64,000 nt of DNA, from NCBI RefSeq assembly GCF_021533195.1, contig NZ_JAJNKB010000004.1, positions 186,001 to 250,000 on the forward strand. Direction: 5' to 3'. Source of the DNA: Portibacter marinus (GTDB lineage: Bacteria; Bacteroidota; Bacteroidia; Chitinophagales; Saprospiraceae). The translations under genes were made by a program, and so were the position numbers. The notes beneath the pieces were generated by a model. That model was given only the letters and a program-made list of their open reading frames with translations, was not told the origin of the DNA and searched no databases. This document shows positions 10,701-20,000 of the stretch, in pieces (position 1 is the stretch's first letter; each line of letters begins with the position of its first letter).

Positions 10701-12686
10701 CAGCTTGACATTTTCATCATCAATATTCATCTTTCCACTGAACTCCATTCCATCTACCAGTCCGTCTACTTCAATATTCTGGTAGGTATAGCCATTGTAT
10801 TCTAATTTAGAAATCACTCCGTCCAACTCAGTGCGTATTGATTCTGTGTCCAGTCCGCTTCCATCAATGTTTGCGGTCATAGATATTCTACCGATGCTAT
10901 CATCTTCCAGCAGTTCCCCTAATTGAAAATCTTCCAATTGGAGTCTTCCCTGGTAAGCAGCGTCATCGTAATCCTCATTGAATAAGATACTCAAATCTGT
11001 TTCCATATCACCTAAAGAAGTGTTGAAAGATCCATCAAGTGTAATATCATAAAGGTCACCTTTTGCTGTTCCGGCATAGGTGATGGTATCAAACTTTTTG
11101 ATCATGTCTGGTAAGGAATCTACAAAAATTGTAGCATCTTGATAGCCAGTGGTGATGTGGTGAATCTTAACATCATACTTCAGTGCATCAGTATCGGTCA
11201 GGTTTTCAAGTTTCCCACTAAATTTAGCTTCCGCAAGTGATTCAGTGTAAATTTCTAAGTTTTCTACCATCATGGATTGCAGGTTACCGGTACCTCTTAA
11301 ATTAAAACTTATATCACCGATCTCTTCCATTTGACGTTTGATGGTGTCATTAGGTAAGAAAAGCGCATATTCTTCGTAATCTGCCTTTCCGGAAATTTTG
11401 AAATTCTGAATTCCTATATTTTCTGTGTTGGAGAGATTCTTTATTCTACCATTGGCATCCAGCACCGTATTGCCCGCTGCCAGGTGTAATTTATCGAGCT
11501 TTAAGTTGGCAAAGGTGCCGGAAGCAGAACCATTGGCCTCCAAAACCTTATCCTGAAAAGGACCTAAAGCATCTAAAGAAACAAAATATTGCAAATCTTT
11601 AAAGGAAAGATTGATACCAGGGATATCTAGTTTCACTTGCGTTTTTGAATCCAATTCTGATAATGATTGCAAGTTCTGATAATTAGTTTCCAGACTAGCA
11701 TTAACCTTACTGTTAGGTAGGTCAATGTTTAAATTCTGAATACTCAAGGTTTGGTCTGTAAAGACAATCTTAGAATTCAGATCATTGAGTTGAAATTTAT
11801 TGTTGAGATTAAAGTGAAGTTCGTCTATGCTTCCTTCCAGTTCTTGATCATTCAAGTGCAAATCGCTCAAGCTCAATTGTAAATTATTTATATCTATGTA
11901 TCTGCTATCAAAAGTATCTGCCGGCTCAAAACCTTTTTCTTTTAAGGCAATCTGTGCACCATTAACGTTGATTTTATCAAAGGTAAGGTCGTATGGAACG
12001 GAGCCTAGAGGAAATTCTAATGTAGAGGTGCTCGTGTCGACAACCACCTTATTATTATTGGCGGGCTCTGTCAAACTCTCAACAAATAGACCATTTAGAT
12101 CGATACGGTCTATGTCGATCACCTCACCTACCATGTCGAACTTACTGATCTTAATAGCCAATTCATCAAAATACAGCCTGTTATCACTATCCAGTAAATC
12201 AGCATAAGCCCTGAAATCATTGAAATTAACCCTGTCCAGATCAATCAACATTGGATTCTCAGAAGGTGTAGTGGTAGCTGTATCTGCAGAGGCGAAGGCA
12301 TCGATGGCAAACTGAAAATTAAAAATGCTGTCCTGGTTTTGGGAAACTTTGATCACTCCAGTGTTGAGTGTGGCCTGATCAATTTCTAACACATTGCGAA
12401 GCAATTTCAGAAAGGCAATATCTACATAAATCTCGTGAGCATATAGTAAGGTATCACCACTTTGATCCTCTATATAAATATTTCTAACGCAAGCATTGTC
12501 TACAAAATTCATAGCCACCTTGTCAATGGAAACGGTCGTATTCAGTTGTTTGGATAGCTTTTTAGTGGCAAATTGGGCAATTTTAGTTTGCACAGCAGGA
12601 ATTCTTAATATCATCAACAATAGAAAGATGAATAGTATAATCCCACCTAATATTTTAAGAAAAAGTTTACCTATTTTTTTACCCAT
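7785..12686 (-). CDS. tamB: TamB-domain envelope protein (AsmA/DUF490 superfamily)
   Basis: The ATG at 12686 gives 1633 aa starting MGKKIGKLFLKILGG, a short basic stretch followed by one membrane helix, the normal TamB start. An in-frame ATG at 12725 would add 13 residues and is less likely. The helix is followed by about 1550 residues of repetitive beta-strand sequence rich in D.L.L patterns, as in bridge-like AsmA/TamB proteins that span the periplasm. The last 400 or so residues match the TamB C-terminal domain (for example VVDPVTGDRLDVRGN, VVSEGRYRVSYENTIRRTF, DLSFNIVAPE). It is coupled by a 4-nt overlap to tamL. Known family role: phospholipid transport or outer-membrane protein assembly with the TamA/TamL barrel. 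Confidence 0.92.
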   Translation of the reverse strand: MGKKIGKLFLKILGGIILFIFLLLMILRIPAVQTKIAQFATKKLSKQLNTTVSIDKVAMNFVDNACVRNIYIEDQSGDTLLYAHEIYVDIAFLKLLRNVLEIDQATLNTGVIKVSQNQDSIFNFQFAIDAFASADTATTTPSENPMLIDLDRVNFNDFRAYADLLDSDNRLYFDELAIKISKFDMVGEVIDIDRIDLNGLFVESLTEPANNNKVVVDTSTSTLEFPLGSVPYDLTFDKINVNGAQIALKEKGFEPADTFDSRYIDINNLQLSLSDLHLNDQELEGSIDELHFNLNNKFQLNDLNSKIVFTDQTLSIQNLNIDLPNSKVNASLETNYQNLQSLSELDSKTQVKLDIPGINLSFKDLQYFVSLDALGPFQDKVLEANGSASGTFANLKLDKLHLAAGNTVLDANGRIKNLSNTENIGIQNFKISGKADYEEYALFLPNDTIKRQMEEIGDISFNLRGTGNLQSMMVENLEIYTESLAEAKFSGKLENLTDTDALKYDVKIHHITTGYQDATIFVDSLPDMIKKFDTITYAGTAKGDLYDITLDGSFNTSLGDMETDLSILFNEDYDDAAYQGRLQLEDFQLGELLEDDSIGRISMTANIDGSGLDTESIRTELDGVISKLEYNGYTYQNIEVDGLVDGMEFSGKMNIDDENVKLDFQGTVDLNDSIPVMNFNLALDTLNLEQLNLSDSLFQVQLDIDADIAGLNLDDADGELTIKNIKLTKRDRVWTADSIDLIATRENGNKGLYLNAPFMTASVEGDYKLSVLSDVFLDFLDQYFPLKTFLGRTAGEDAILDPEEKRVVSNDVIDATIKMYDVVEIANFFDVPIQKMDTASLEFALDVPNNLTEFDFHLPSVTYDGYYIEEITAKASNDDEQIESNFNIDSVSITESIHLGGINMDLILREQSATLSTLIRNQKNEESLGFTTRITSSDSTEFVLNFMEDFILNNQNWNLTQDSGITLDGGQFTIPPININNGSEAFNISGSNQKIDLQFTDFNLNNLVEIVGVDSLDVTGQINGDLEVGLDDETPISGDLTIYEINFNEFNIGDLVLDATKDGQDVEAVMTLTGEEVKMDGNIEYDLSSSYLFGRVLVDRLNLEPFAPFVNTYARDLEGSMQGYIAIDGRIADPDISGALYFQEVEAFIVDLGTIYRIKEGKINVADGLIKPDATLQDQENRLSYLKGDIRHDFFTNIRFDLDFNAEAFKFLNSKENKSEYFYGVFVGKVDAKITGSTELPVITADITALEGTDLTVQLLSSAAVLTQESYMVFYDGSEISGEDAIDSISMKAYQPNSSIELDLALSASDDALFHVVVDPVTGDRLDVRGNTDLAVDISADGSLNIVGEYVVSEGRYRVSYENTIRRTFEIDAGSRIVFQGDPYNAGLDLRAIYGADVSLTPLLQKTGAGIDEGSGSARTRVNVVLNVGGVLSSPDLSFNIVAPEVTSSPVGNAITNALAQLRLNETQLLEQVGSIILFNSFTGGSSGGNISNVGTSTAVNSVGNLINTQLNKLASRADGFEIDFNIDQYQDAVNNGQNITEFGIGLQQRLFNDRLIISAGGNANLETGQAASNNFSSFAGDFVIQYLLTEEGQFRVKVFQKSDFNALNNSNIWKTGVGLSYKTEFGQIKTKK

Positions 12687-12951
12687 AGTTAGTAATAGTC
12701 TATATCGAAGCTGAAAATAAGGCATTCAGTTCGGAATCATCAAACTTTTAAACATTCATTAACCATGGAAGTAAGCTATAGGTTTTGTGTTTGCTCAAAC
12801 GAATGGGTCATCCATTAAATGAATTTTTACACATTCTAGCATGATGAAAAGGCAATGAGTCTTAAAGCAGGCTTTGTGGTTCTAGAGATAACGTTGTTGG
12901 CGAATCTCTACTTGACCTGACCACAGCCTCCAAACGAGGATTACAAACGTA

Positions 12952-13434
12952 CTATTGAATTAATTCAAGAATCTCTTCTTTCTTATAATGAATGTCCTTT
13001 GAAATGAAAGTGAATTTTCTACCACTGTCCAAGGTGATGGTCATGCCACTATTTCCACCAAAATTGAAAATCCTTTCTCTATTTCCAAAGTGAATGAGTG
13101 CCCCACTCGACTTGGTGACCTCATCAAATTTAAAGAAATCGACCTTTCTGATTCGCTCTTTTCTAAACTTAATTTTACTGAACCCAAAAGGGATAATATT
13201 GATGGATACTTTCTTTTTACCAATTTTAACCTTAAGCTTGATTTGTGATATGAAGTAAACAATACCTGCCAAAAAAACAATGGTGAGTAAAAGTGCCATA
13301 CCTTCTAAGGTCAAGGTGGTTCCACTCCTAATCATGGCACCTAATTTAAGCAAGCTGAGCACTAGAAAACCTACAATTATTGAAATAGAATAGACATCAT
13401 GATAACCATTATCCAATACGACATTCTTCCTCAT
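12952..13434 (-). CDS. Small two-helix membrane protein with PH-like C-terminal domain
   Basis: The ATG at 13434 gives 160 aa; a TTG 11 codons upstream is possible but unneeded. Two hydrophobic helices (about residues 15-35 and 45-65) precede a cytosolic beta-rich domain of about 90 residues (KVKIGKKKVSINIIPFGFSK, then RIFNFGGNSGMTITLDSGRK, with a final helix KKEEILELIQ). The layout resembles bacterial PH-domain membrane proteins of unknown function. It lies 60 nt downstream of the sigma-factor gene on the same strand and could be its last co-transcribed gene, but nothing ties it functionally. Confidence 0.7.
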   Translation of the reverse strand: MRKNVVLDNGYHDVYSISIIVGFLVLSLLKLGAMIRSGTTLTLEGMALLLTIVFLAGIVYFISQIKLKVKIGKKKVSINIIPFGFSKIKFRKERIRKVDFFKFDEVTKSSGALIHFGNRERIFNFGGNSGMTITLDSGRKFTFISKDIHYKKEEILELIQ

Positions 13435-13494
13435 GGCATTCACTTTTAGTTTACACAAAGTTAACAATTAATTTACATTAAACGCCGGGCAATA

Positions 13495-14742
13495 CTATTT
13501 TGTTACTATGCCACTCTTAATGTTTTCATAATTTTCAGTCAATAATTTTCGTTCAGATTGGTTTTGGACGAGTGCTAAAGCGTGTTCTATTTCTGCCTGA
13601 GCTGCCTCATAATTTTGAAGTGCCATTTGAATTTCTGCAAGGACGGCATGATAAAGGTGTTCTTTTCCTTTAAGTTGGAAAGGTTGTATTTTTGAGATGG
13701 TTTTAAGGGCCTTATCAGACTCCATACTTTGGTGTTGAATAACAGCCAGATTAAGAATGTTCAGAGGTGTTGAATGAATTCGAATCAAATGAGTGTAATA
13801 GTTCTCCAGTTTGCGCCAATTAATTTGATCAAAATTTTCAGCCATGACGTACTCTCCCGCAATGGCTGCTTCATAGTGAAATCTGGTAAAGATCTTAGTT
13901 TCCACAGCATGCTCCATATGCAGATGGCCTTTCCATACCAATTGGTAATTCCATCTTTTTCGATCCTGGTATTTGAGCTTAATTAAGTTTCCTTCATCGT
14001 CAATCTTCGCATTTAATCTCGCCGCATGAAAACACATTAATGCCATGAGCGCACTGGTTTCATGCTCCTTAAACTTATCCAATAACAACCCACCTAACCT
14101 TAATGCCTCTGCAACCAAATCTTTTCTGATCAAAGAATCCTTGCCGGAAGAATGAAAACCCTCATTGAACAATAAGTAAATGGCCAAGTGTACAACGTCG
14201 ATTCGTTCGTTAAATGCAGCTCCAGTGGGCACTTGAAATGCAATGGGGTCCCTTTGAAGTTTTTTTCTTGCCCTTTGAAGTGTTTTCTTGACATTTTCCT
14301 TGTCCAGAAGCAAGGCTCCGGCAATTTCAGTTATAGAAAATCCACTGAAGGACTTTAGAGCAAATATGATTTGATCCTTCGTTTTCAAGCCTGGATGGCA
14401 AATGGTAAAAAGTAATCTGAGTTGATTATCTTCAATTTCATGATCCGAAAACACTTCTGACATAGACATAAATCCCGGTCCGGAAGCCTGGTCATATTTT
14501 TTATGGGTAGCTGCTTTACGAAAAAGGTCTATTGCACGATTTTTGACCGCTGTTCGCAGCCAGGCTTGCAGGTTATCCGGTAATGAATGGTTTCGAAAAT
14601 AAAGCACGGCTTTTTTAAAGGTGTCCTGTACTGCATCTTCGATCAACTCCAGATTTTGAATGCCATATATTCGGGTCAGTGAAGAGACCATCTTCCCATA
14701 CTCGTGTCTGAAAAGATGGTCTATGATTTTATCTGAAGTCAC
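13495..14742 (-). CDS. ECF42-type RNA polymerase sigma factor with C-terminal TPR-like extension
   Basis: 415 aa from a GTG start overlapping the upstream YCII stop (GTGA at 14739-14742). Sigma region 2 spans about residues 1-78 (ELIEDAVQDTFKKA, LQAWLRTAVKNRAIDLFRK). Region 4 spans about 110-165 (ITEIAGALLLDKENVKKTLQ). The rest is the long extension of the ECF42/SigJ-like group: LLFNEGFHSSGKDSLIRKDL at about 192, a YQDRKRWN segment, then alpha-helical TPR-like repeats. Such factors are about 410 aa and are encoded beside a DGPF/YCII protein, as here. The extension is thought to control activity in place of an anti-sigma factor. The signal is unknown. Confidence 0.92.
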   Translation of the reverse strand: MTSDKIIDHLFRHEYGKMVSSLTRIYGIQNLELIEDAVQDTFKKAVLYFRNHSLPDNLQAWLRTAVKNRAIDLFRKAATHKKYDQASGPGFMSMSEVFSDHEIEDNQLRLLFTICHPGLKTKDQIIFALKSFSGFSITEIAGALLLDKENVKKTLQRARKKLQRDPIAFQVPTGAAFNERIDVVHLAIYLLFNEGFHSSGKDSLIRKDLVAEALRLGGLLLDKFKEHETSALMALMCFHAARLNAKIDDEGNLIKLKYQDRKRWNYQLVWKGHLHMEHAVETKIFTRFHYEAAIAGEYVMAENFDQINWRKLENYYTHLIRIHSTPLNILNLAVIQHQSMESDKALKTISKIQPFQLKGKEHLYHAVLAEIQMALQNYEAAQAEIEHALALVQNQSERKLLTENYENIKSGIVTK

Positions 14743-15095
14743 ATTCCTTCGAATTTCATGACTTCTCTGACCTCAACGGTACTTCCTAAGTCATAATCCG
14801 GGAAGTCTTCAGCAACTTTCATCGCTTCTTCCATTGATTCTGCAGTGATGACGTAATACCCACCAATGAGCTCTTTGCTTGCTGCAGAAGGCCCATCTGT
14901 AACGATTCTGTCAGGACCTGAAATTCGCTTACCGTGAGCGTGCAGTGCTTCGCCTCCTTTGACGATACCTTGCTTTTCCATTTTTTCATGCCATGCAAAC
15001 CATTTACCCATCCTTTGCTGAATCTGTTCAGCACTTAGACCCATACCATCTTCGCCATAATCGGGTCCTAGAAAAACCATCATGTATTCCTTCAT
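14739..15095 (-). CDS. YCII-related (DGPF) protein, partner of the ECF42 sigma factor
   Basis: A 118-aa YCII-fold protein. The segment VTDGPSAASKELIGGYYVI aligns with the family motif (V)TDGPF.E.KE.LGG(F/Y), with Ser where Phe is usual. The N-terminal MKEYMMVFLG strand and the central MGKWFAWHEKMEKQG helix also fit. The stop overlaps the GTG start of the sigma-factor gene, so the two proteins are likely made together. DGPF proteins are small ferredoxin-like-fold proteins; no enzymatic role is established for this group. In characterised ECF42 systems they are targets as well as neighbours of the sigma factor. Confidence 0.9.
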   Translation of the reverse strand: MKEYMMVFLGPDYGEDGMGLSAEQIQQRMGKWFAWHEKMEKQGIVKGGEALHAHGKRISGPDRIVTDGPSAASKELIGGYYVITAESMEEAMKVAEDFPDYDLGSTVEVREVMKFEGM

Positions 15096-15193
15096 TGTTA
15101 AAAGTTTTAGAAGTTCAAAATAAAAAATGTTTCGCTAAGTAGACGTAGCGCAGTTTTCATAAGGGGACAATCTTTTTATTTTTTTTGACCTTA

Positions 15194-15225
15194 TTTGCTT
15201 GAATAGTGAAATTCATATATCTTAA
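15194..15225 (+). promoter_or_regulatory. Candidate promoter of the toxin operon
   Basis: TTTG (15194-15197) is followed after 20 nt by TATCTTAA (15218-15225). The Bacteroidota consensus is TTTG, 19-21 nt, TAnnTTTG; the upstream box and spacing fit, and the downstream box matches 6 of 8 positions. The first gene starts at 15288. This is the only reasonable promoter candidate seen ahead of the operon. Confidence 0.35.
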
Positions 15226-15287
15226 TCTCAATAACACCGCTCACTGCCTTTTCATAACCAACTTTCTGCTATGCAGATGAAAAACAA

Positions 15288-17051
15288 ATGCTTTTAATAA
15301 TCGCCCGCATAAAAATTATTGGGGTGGTGTTTCTCCTTTCTCCTGTCTGGCTCTGTGGGCAAGATGTAGAACAGCAGTACCAATCCTTACGTAAACGGAT
15401 TCAAAATGATCCGTTAAAAGTTACAGGAAATATCAATGCCACTGCTCAGTATTATCAGGCTTTCGGAATAACAGGCCGTGCGATTCCTTTTAATGGAAGA
15501 ATACTCGCAGCCTTAAACTTTGATCTACTGGGTGTTAAAATGCCTTTTTCACTGGCATATTCCAATGGTGGCGTAGTGTTTAACCGCCGTCTACCTTCTT
15601 ATAGTTTTGTTGGATTGAGTCCTTCGTACAAGTGGGCAAAACTATTAGTTGGAACGCGAACCATGAACTTTGGAAAATACTCTTTTAACAACCATTCTTT
15701 TAACGGGGGCGGAATAGAGCTTACACCCGGAAATTGGTTCTTCTCGGGATTTTACGGCAGATTGAGACGAGCTCGCCTGGAAGACTTTCAAACCATTAAC
15801 AACGTTGATCCGTATTTCAAAAGAATGGGTTTTGGGGGTAAAATCGGGTACAAGAACGGCAAAGACAAGGTGTTGATTTCAATTTTTAAGGCCTGGGACG
15901 ATGGTTCGTCCGTTCCTTCTGTTGCCTTGGATTCCAGTTTAAATTTCTCTCCCTCCGAGAATGTCATCCTAAGCGGCGAGATCGGAAAATCCATCGGACC
16001 ACGAATGGATCTAGAGATCAATTATTCGAGTTCGGGATTTACAGATGACCGAAATTTAAACGCTGAACAAAAAAGAGTAAGGGTGTCAAATTACGGCGGA
16101 TTACTACGGAAAAATATCAGTTCCAGGATCAACAATGCCTTCGAAGCGAAATGGATTTATCGCTTTAATTTATTCTCTGTCAATGTAGGTTATGAAAGAA
16201 TTGATCCGGGATACCGGACAATGGGAGCCTTATTTTTCAACAATGACCTTGAAAACATCAGTGGAGGCTTAAACCTAAAACTCTTTAAAAGCAGACTGAT
16301 CCTGATAGGAAGATCAGGTATTCAAAGAAATAATTTGGGGGAAGACCAGGCTAATCAGTACAGAAGGATTGTCGGAAGTGCCAATGCAACCATCAGGGCT
16401 ACTAAGTCACTTACTTTTACAGGCAGTTATTCTAATTTTAATCATGTCAATAGAAGGATTTCCATTCGAAATATTGATTCTTTAAATGTAATTACAGATC
16501 TGGTGTTATCAAACGAGAATGGCAGCGCAGGCTTTAGTTGGATTCTTACCAATGACAATAGCCGTAGCTCTGGAATACAGGGACAGATGACTTTCAATCG
16601 GGGAGCTACCATAGAAAATGATTTGGCCAGACTGGATCAATCCAGTAGAACATTAACCAGCACTGTCAACTACTTTTTACAATTGAAACCTGCAGCGTGG
16701 AGCTTTAATGGTCATCTGGCCCACCAAAGAAATAAAATTGGACTGCTTGAAACCACATTTAATAGCGTAGGTATTTCGTCAGAAAAGTCACTTCTCGATA
16801 ACAGTCTCAATATTTCGTTGGCTTTGAATTATGCGCTTTCTTCTCAGAAAGTAGATGATCTATTACAAGCTTCAGGACGTGTGATCAATTTACAATTTTC
16901 CACTGGATACCAATTAACGAAAACCAGCGCCATTGTATTTACTTCGGGACTGATCAATAACCATGTAGAAAATACAAACTCCGGCTTACAAAAATTTAGT
17001 GAATTTAGAAATACATTGAATTATACTTATCTCTTTAATCCACAAAAATGA
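15288..17051 (+). CDS. Outer-membrane beta-barrel protein, first gene of the toxin operon
   Basis: 587 aa with an N-terminal hydrophobic signal ending near PVWLCGQ. The rest is amphipathic beta-strand sequence with many aromatic and Asn-rich turns, such as NINATAQYYQAFGITGRAIP, GLSPSYKWAKLLVGTRTMNF and TGSYSNFNHVNRR. That is the usual look of a beta-barrel in the outer membrane. I recognise no named family. The stop overlaps the start of the next gene (ATGA at 17048-17051), placing it in one translational unit with the secreted proteins downstream. Its position suggests a surface anchor or export channel for them; that is inference. Confidence 0.8.
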   Translation: MLLIIARIKIIGVVFLLSPVWLCGQDVEQQYQSLRKRIQNDPLKVTGNINATAQYYQAFGITGRAIPFNGRILAALNFDLLGVKMPFSLAYSNGGVVFNRRLPSYSFVGLSPSYKWAKLLVGTRTMNFGKYSFNNHSFNGGGIELTPGNWFFSGFYGRLRRARLEDFQTINNVDPYFKRMGFGGKIGYKNGKDKVLISIFKAWDDGSSVPSVALDSSLNFSPSENVILSGEIGKSIGPRMDLEINYSSSGFTDDRNLNAEQKRVRVSNYGGLLRKNISSRINNAFEAKWIYRFNLFSVNVGYERIDPGYRTMGALFFNNDLENISGGLNLKLFKSRLILIGRSGIQRNNLGEDQANQYRRIVGSANATIRATKSLTFTGSYSNFNHVNRRISIRNIDSLNVITDLVLSNENGSAGFSWILTNDNSRSSGIQGQMTFNRGATIENDLARLDQSSRTLTSTVNYFLQLKPAAWSFNGHLAHQRNKIGLLETTFNSVGISSEKSLLDNSLNISLALNYALSSQKVDDLLQASGRVINLQFSTGYQLTKTSAIVFTSGLINNHVENTNSGLQKFSEFRNTLNYTYLFNPQK

Positions 17052-20000
17052 AGAGGATTAGCATCATAATCATTTTCATTATCCCGGTCGTGGGATCTCT
17101 ATTTGGCAATCACAATCCAATTCATAATGGACACGATTTCCTCAACATTTCTAAGCTCACCTACTATCTGGACAGTATTGAAGCTGCTAGCAATAAATTG
17201 AAAACTAGGACAAGTACTTTTCAACAAGTAAAAGGTTATCAATTTAAAAATGTCGACCAGTGGATCAAGAGTGCTGCATCCCATAAAGGCGAAGTAGACG
17301 GCATGGAAGACATTGATGCCATGGAGGTGGCTTATGCCGGCAATCCGAAGGTCCGCGCTGCCCAAAAGGCGATAGACGGTTTGAGCCGATCCAATTTAAT
17401 AGGTGCACTTACAGGTGCGGAAATTCTTCAGTTTCCCATTGGCATCAAAGACAGCATCAATGGTTATACCTATTCTCTTGTATTTCATGAGGCCAGGATA
17501 CTTCCTGAATATACCATCATGAAAGTGTATGGAGCCATTCAGAAGAAGGGTGGTGTTCAACTGATGTTTGGAAGTGATGACATCAAGTTTACTTCTGAGG
17601 GCGGATTTATAGGTGATGCTACATTGGCCTTATTCGCAGATTTCCCGTACCGACCAAATACCAGCAACATGGCCTTCGTTTTCAAAGCTTTCGATCGGAA
17701 TGAGGACGGTAATCATGGAGGATGCTACATTACATTTGATTGCAACGGATTCAAATCGGCTAGAATAGAAGGAGATGTTTTAGTAAGCAGAGAATGGATC
17801 CTGCCTACAGACGAAACTGGTCAGCTACTGCCGGGAAATCAGAGAGTGAAAGCCAACATTGGCCTTACCGTTTCTGATTTCAATCACATCGTGGTCAATG
17901 TTTCATTGCCTCACTTTACGTTGACACAAGACACCAGCATCGCATTTATAGTCGATGAGGTGGTGGTAGACCTCTCTGAAACTAAAAATGCACCAGGATT
18001 CGAACCTCCACCCATCTTTGATCCCGAGCAGCAACTGATTGTCAGTCCATCACCAGATCCAACCCGTGACGCTTTATGGAAAGGCGTTTTCATCCAAAAG
18101 ATTGAAGTTATTCTACCCTCTGTTTTCCAACAAGATGATGATCGTTTGGCATTTGGTGCTGAACGGCTCTATCTGGACCACAAAGGAATTACAGGCAAGT
18201 TCTACGTGGATCAGGTCTTGTCCTTAGATCGTGGAAGTATGGGCGCCACTGGATGGGCTTACAGCATGGACAGATTAGAAATGAGTACCCTTTACAGTGA
18301 AGTGTATGAATTTGGTTTTGATGGCAGAGTGGTCATCCCGATAGGTGATAAAAATCAAAGTCTGAGATATCGCGCCCTGGCCAACCTAAAATCAGAAAAC
18401 TACGTGTTTGACATAGGTGTGGACTCTCTGATGACCATACCAATGTGGAAGGTCGGGAGTGCAGTCTTGAATGAAAACACTTACTTGAATGTGGGCGTGG
18501 TGAACAATGCATTTAAAGTGCAAGCGGTGTTGTCAGGAACGATGAATATTGAAGTTTCACCGTCAGAAATAACAAAAAATACAGACCTGACCATTGCGGA
18601 TGTTTCGTTTGGCCACTTGATTATTCAAGATACCCTGCCTTATGTGAGTCTCGGAACACATGGCGGTCACATTACTTTTACTGCGGGACCGATCTTAAAC
18701 AATTCGATACTAAATGTTGATCACGCATCCATTATCAATATGGATAATGACCGAGTGATGTTTAGCATAGGCATGGAAGCGGGACCCATGTCTGAAGAGG
18801 ATGGAGGTGCAAAGGTGGGTGGTGCTTTTGGGATGGTTGCCAGACCTCAAATGGTTTCGAACCGCCAGAGCTGGGAGTTTGAAGAAATGAAATTAATGGC
18901 TCTAGAAATCCATCTTGATTTCGCTGATGCGGGCTACATCAAAGGGGGTATTGTTTTTTTCGCAGATGACCCGGTTTATGGCAATGGTTTTGCCGGTAAT
19001 CTAGAGGGTGGTTTCGTCAAAGATGGAAATCGCTATAAATTCAGTGCTGCCGCAAGTGCTCGTTTTGGAACCATGAATGAAGGCTCGGAAGAAGAATATA
19101 AATACTGGAGTTTTGATGTTTACATATCTTCCAGCTTAATGGCAGTTCCCATATATCCTCCTATCGCTGCCAATGGTTTTGGGGGAGGAATGTATCATCA
19201 CATGAGCATGGCTGGCTATGAACTGGGATTGATGGCTGAAAATGGACTGAACAATCCTTATTCAGGCATCATTTACGAACCTGATCGCAATACCAGATTG
19301 GGGCTCAAAGCCACCATTGGACTAACCACCACTTCGGGAAAAGCTTTTCAGGGTGTGGTGACCCTGGAACTTTCATTCAATCAGAACCTGGGACTGCGGG
19401 AGATCAAGCTGTATGGCACAGGTGAAATAGCCGGGAGTGATTCGGAAGGATGGGCCAGCGCACAGAAGGACAATATCTCGTCGAATGTCATGGAAAGAAG
19501 TGAGGCTGCAGCATTTAATGAAACCAATGCCAAAGGTAAAGCCAATACCATCAGTTGCGCAGTCATGATGCGGGTTAGTCTCGTCGATGGATTTCTGATG
19601 CACGGCAATTTCAATACTTATATAGATGCCGGACAGGGAAAAATTAGAGGGCAGGGCAAGCTGGATCTTTTAGTCAATGTTCCACAGGATCCCGGATTAG
19701 AAGACCAATGGCATCTTTATATAGGTGGTTATGCTGATGGATCTATCTCTAATATTGAGGGAGAGGTCATTCCACCTGTTTCAGTGGGAATATACTTTAA
19801 GACTTTCAGTATTACTGCCAGCCTGTATCTTTTGATGGGCAACGATCTTCCTGGACCACCAACATTATCCCCTCAATTGGCCGCTATTTTCGGCCAATCT
19901 GCCAATGAAATCAATAGATCGAAACTCAACGAAGGAGGAAGAAGCTCTTCCAATGCAACGGGTGCAGCATTTGGCAGCAGCATGAATGTTGGTTTTACCT

